Source of the DNA: Panax quinquefolius
Taxonomy: Eukaryota; Streptophyta; Magnoliopsida; Apiales; Araliaceae
Reading direction: 5' to 3'
Length of the DNA stretch: 64,000 nucleotides
Assembly (NCBI GenBank): GCA_020205615.1
Contig: CM035153.1
Span: 96,190,792-96,254,791 of the forward strand
A program made the translations under genes and the position numbers. The notes beneath the pieces were generated by a model. That model saw nothing but the letters and a program-made list of their open reading frames with translations. It was not told the DNA's origin and did no database searches. Below, one piece after another: positions 61,111 through 64,000 of the stretch (positions are counted from its first letter, which is position 1; each line of letters opens with the position of its first letter).

Positions 61111-64000
61111 TGTAACGCCCCAAAATTTGGTCTATCTTGACACCTGAATTTCGTACGTCACGAGTACATCATTCATCCAAACATACATCGTTATATACTG
61201 AAATATAACAACATACATTCTAAATTCCCAAGTTCTAAAACCTTATAACTCCTTTCATTACAAATAATGAAAATTACATTATTCTTTACATCTTACACGA
61301 GTGACTTTCATCTGCCCCTAAGGATACATAACAGTTCATTAAACTAATCTAAAGTCCATTTAACTTATTTTATATTACAAGTCTTCGCTTGATCTTCACG
61401 CTCATTCACATTCTGAATGACACTTCATCTGGATACTGTCGGCTTGATCTTTACGGGATCCTTAAGTTCTTCTAACATCGTTCACTGAAAATGTTTTTCA
61501 TTTAAAGCAAGTGTGAGCATTCAATTGCCCAACAAGTCTTAGAAGTTGAACAAACAACTTCAAGAATTCAAACATTCCTTTAGAACTTTGATAACCAAAT
61601 AAAGGTTATGAAGCAGCTTGAATAATAGAAATAATCTCGATTCGTATCATTTTAAAACAATATTCACTTTCATTTTAAAATACTTTCAGTCTTCTACCTT
61701 TTTTTTATATTACATTACATTCTGCTAGAATCATTAGCACAGACTTATAATAACGGATCATGTATAAATAGAGTATTTTCTTATTGAACAGTTAAATCAC
61801 AGAACAGTTCATCTCATAGAAACACCGAAGTGTTCACATTGTGGCTCAAAGCCTCATACGTTCTACCACCTTGTACAAATATCGCACATTCGCATATAGA
61901 CAGAACTTCTTAAATTTAACATCTGAGAAGTGTAAGAAACTATCATTCATTTAGAATATGAATGAAGTTAGTAAACTTGCCTTATGCCCAGCTACAGCTT
62001 ATGCCACACCACATACACTAATTAGTCATACATATTTGACTTATTCATTGATTTGCTTAACTTTACTTCTTATGGTTCACGTTCTTGTAACCTAAGTTTA
62101 CGCGACCACTTTCGTTACTGTTCTACGGCTTCATGACATACGGAGATGTCTTACTTATACGTTTGTCATCTTTGATGTTTTACATTCTTATCTTCTTCTT
62201 ATAACTTCTCTAGGACTCACACACATCGCTTGTCTGCTAGTAGTCCATATGGTACTCTGAGTGTTTTCCCACAAATAACCAACAAATAAGTTCCCGTCTT
62301 ATCTACACTGCCATCATAGTAAGTTAGATTGGTTGCCAGTTTTGTATATACCTTCGCTTTCTGAAGGAATTATTTAGCCTAGCTCCCATATGTCAACCAT
62401 CAAAGGTTACGATTGTACCACAACCTAAACTTATCATAATTTATCTTAACCATTAACTATAACATTCGCTAAGTCAATTTCTCATTCCTTATGGCTTTCT
62501 AAGCAAATAAATGCCACACCCAGGATTCAATCTTTATCGCCTAAGTCATATAGTCTTTAGTATACTCGGAAGCGATCATTCAAGTTAATCATTACTTAGC
62601 TTACGTTCGTTAAACATCATAGTCTTTAATGGGTCTTTTACCATTCATGGTTTAATCATTGATCTTCACTATCTTACTTGGCCAAACCATACACACGGGT
62701 GTAGGTTGTATCCGCTTAATATTCGTGTATACACTCAACTTTCACATTGGTTAAAATGTTCCATACTTACAATTCATTATATCATTTTCTATCCGAATCA
62801 CGATAGACTTTAATTATCCTTATTACCGTTCGTTACGACTTTCTTGTTACCATTTTTATCTTACTTAATACTTTCGTTATCCATTACCTAAACCCCATGT
62901 TCATTACTATTTCTTAATGTCGAAGCTTACATCTTTTGTTAGATTTGTATGCTAAGACTGTTTGTTTAAATCAAGCTAGATTACGTTTACATTTATTCCC
63001 TTCTTGATATTTTAATCTCTTTCATTCATTTCGTTCAACCAGTACTAAAGGCATAATTCACTTTTTTAAGTGTTATTTTAGGTGAACCACATGTTCATAT
63101 TTCTTTCTTGCACATCCTCCAGTAATTGAGCACTTAAAAGCTCATCATTGGCTTTTTTCGCACTTGCGTGGCCATGGCCATGCAGTCCCTCTTTTATCAC
63201 TCGTCTTTGCGATTGCCACTCTCACGGTGTCTAACTCGCTAAGTGCAGTGCTACTGGTGCCGCCTCCCAAGGCACTTTCGTCGCCGCGGGCGCCAAGCCT
63301 TCATCCCTGAAATTTGAGACGCTTACTTCACGCTTCCATAACTTATTCGTTATAACTCGGAACGAGGTCATTCTATAGCCATTCTCTTCCTTATCTTACG
63401 TACTTCAATCCACTTTGGACAAAACTTCATTTTGAATCCGTTAACGTGCCATTCAATTGGCTTAATCTTCACCCTTCGTTCATTTTATGTTTTTAATGCT
63501 TTTCGTTCATTCATCCGTAATTCGGTCATCCGAACTCGGAATTCATTCGTTCTTGAGTCCACGACTCACGTTTTCTATATTCTCTTACATTCTTATGAAA
63601 CCCTACACGTTTAGGATAATTTACTAACTTTCTAATACTTGTTTGTCTTTTATAAAATTTTTGCCATAACTTCGTTATAGCTAAGTTTTAATCCATTCTT
63701 CATGAACGTTTCTATCGTTCCTAACCAAGCAATAAGCATCAAACTTATACAAGATGGTTTTAAACTTTTCCATCAACAACAATTATCCTACGATGGTTTT
63801 AAATTTGTCCATCAACAACGTTCTTCGTGTATTTCGCGTGTTCTTCATGTTCTTCGTTCGTTCTTCATTTTAATAGATATTTTGGATTATGATTTCACTT
63901 TTTATTGGAATGTGATGTTATAGAACATCATTCCTTACTTATTTCACCTACTTATTTATATAATCCACTCGAATCGTTCTAATTCATTACAAATCTTATA
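61111..64000 (-). repeat. F 5' LTR (continues beyond window)
   Basis: TGTAACGCCCCAAAATTTGG aligns with 28752 onwards but has a single copy of the segment duplicated in the 3' LTR (here about 62225-63808). The GC-rich variable island lies at about 63155-63305. Several short blocks near 62500-62975 differ from 30170-30640 while their flanks are almost identical. ORFs 63432-63614 and 63702-63923 have no signature. Confidence 0.88.

Overview
The window is a block of nested plant LTR retrotransposons. I see no host gene, rRNA or tRNA gene, or CRISPR array. It looks like pericentromeric or heterochromatic DNA of a large flowering-plant genome (probably a eudicot; the species cannot be named from this). 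The reasons are LTRs of about 2.8-4.5 kb starting TGT and ending ACA, primer-binding sites complementary to initiator tRNA-Met (TGGTATCARAGC), Gag with zinc knuckles, and Ty3/gypsy pol in the order PR-RT-RNase H-INT ending in a chromodomain. Together these indicate chromoviruses of the Tekay/Del type. One antisense Ty1/copia gag remnant is also present.

Elements are labelled here by letter. Left nest: A1 (+ strand) has its 5' LTR cut by the window start (1-2635). Its internal region is 2636-3977 plus 20999-23539, and its truncated 3' LTR is 23540-26018. A2 (- strand, 3978-20993, TSD ACCAG/GCCAG) is inserted into the gag of A1. B (+ strand, 9384-18476, TSD TCACG/TCATG) is inserted into the 5' LTR of A2. 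A lone LTR of family C (26019-27254, -) and the copia gag relic (27255-about 28127, -) follow.

Right nest: A3, a partial A-family LTR (28128-28751, -), is interrupted by F (- strand). The 3' LTR of F starts at 28752 and its 5' LTR starts at 61111 and leaves the window. The F 3' LTR carries a 1.6 kb tandem duplication and hosts G (+ strand, 33253-44518). The F internal region hosts D (- strand, 45214-59602, perfect TSD AGAAA), and the 5' LTR of D hosts solo LTR E (56204-59030, -, perfect TSD CCAAA).

Coding capacity: only G still has every gag-pol domain, and it is broken by frameshifts and nonsense codons. B keeps ORF1-gag-protease only, D keeps ORF1-gag only (a TR-GAG-like layout), and A2 keeps the integrase-chromodomain end only. 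A1 has degenerate gag, RT/RNase H and chromodomain pieces. A1, B, G and D each have an extra ORF upstream of gag (ORF1). It is acidic and coiled-coil-rich in A1, B and G; in D it ends in zinc knuckles.

The most interesting unexplained structure is cis-acting. Every ORF1 start is immediately preceded by a T-rich YAG, and every gag start by YAG plus exactly three bases. A hairpin and, in four families, a donor-like TAG/GTRGG follow the PBS. This suggests retrovirus-like splicing to separate ORF1 and Gag-Pol mRNAs. A second oddity is a 130-220 bp GC-rich island in the LTRs of several families that differs strongly between LTR copies whose flanks are nearly identical.
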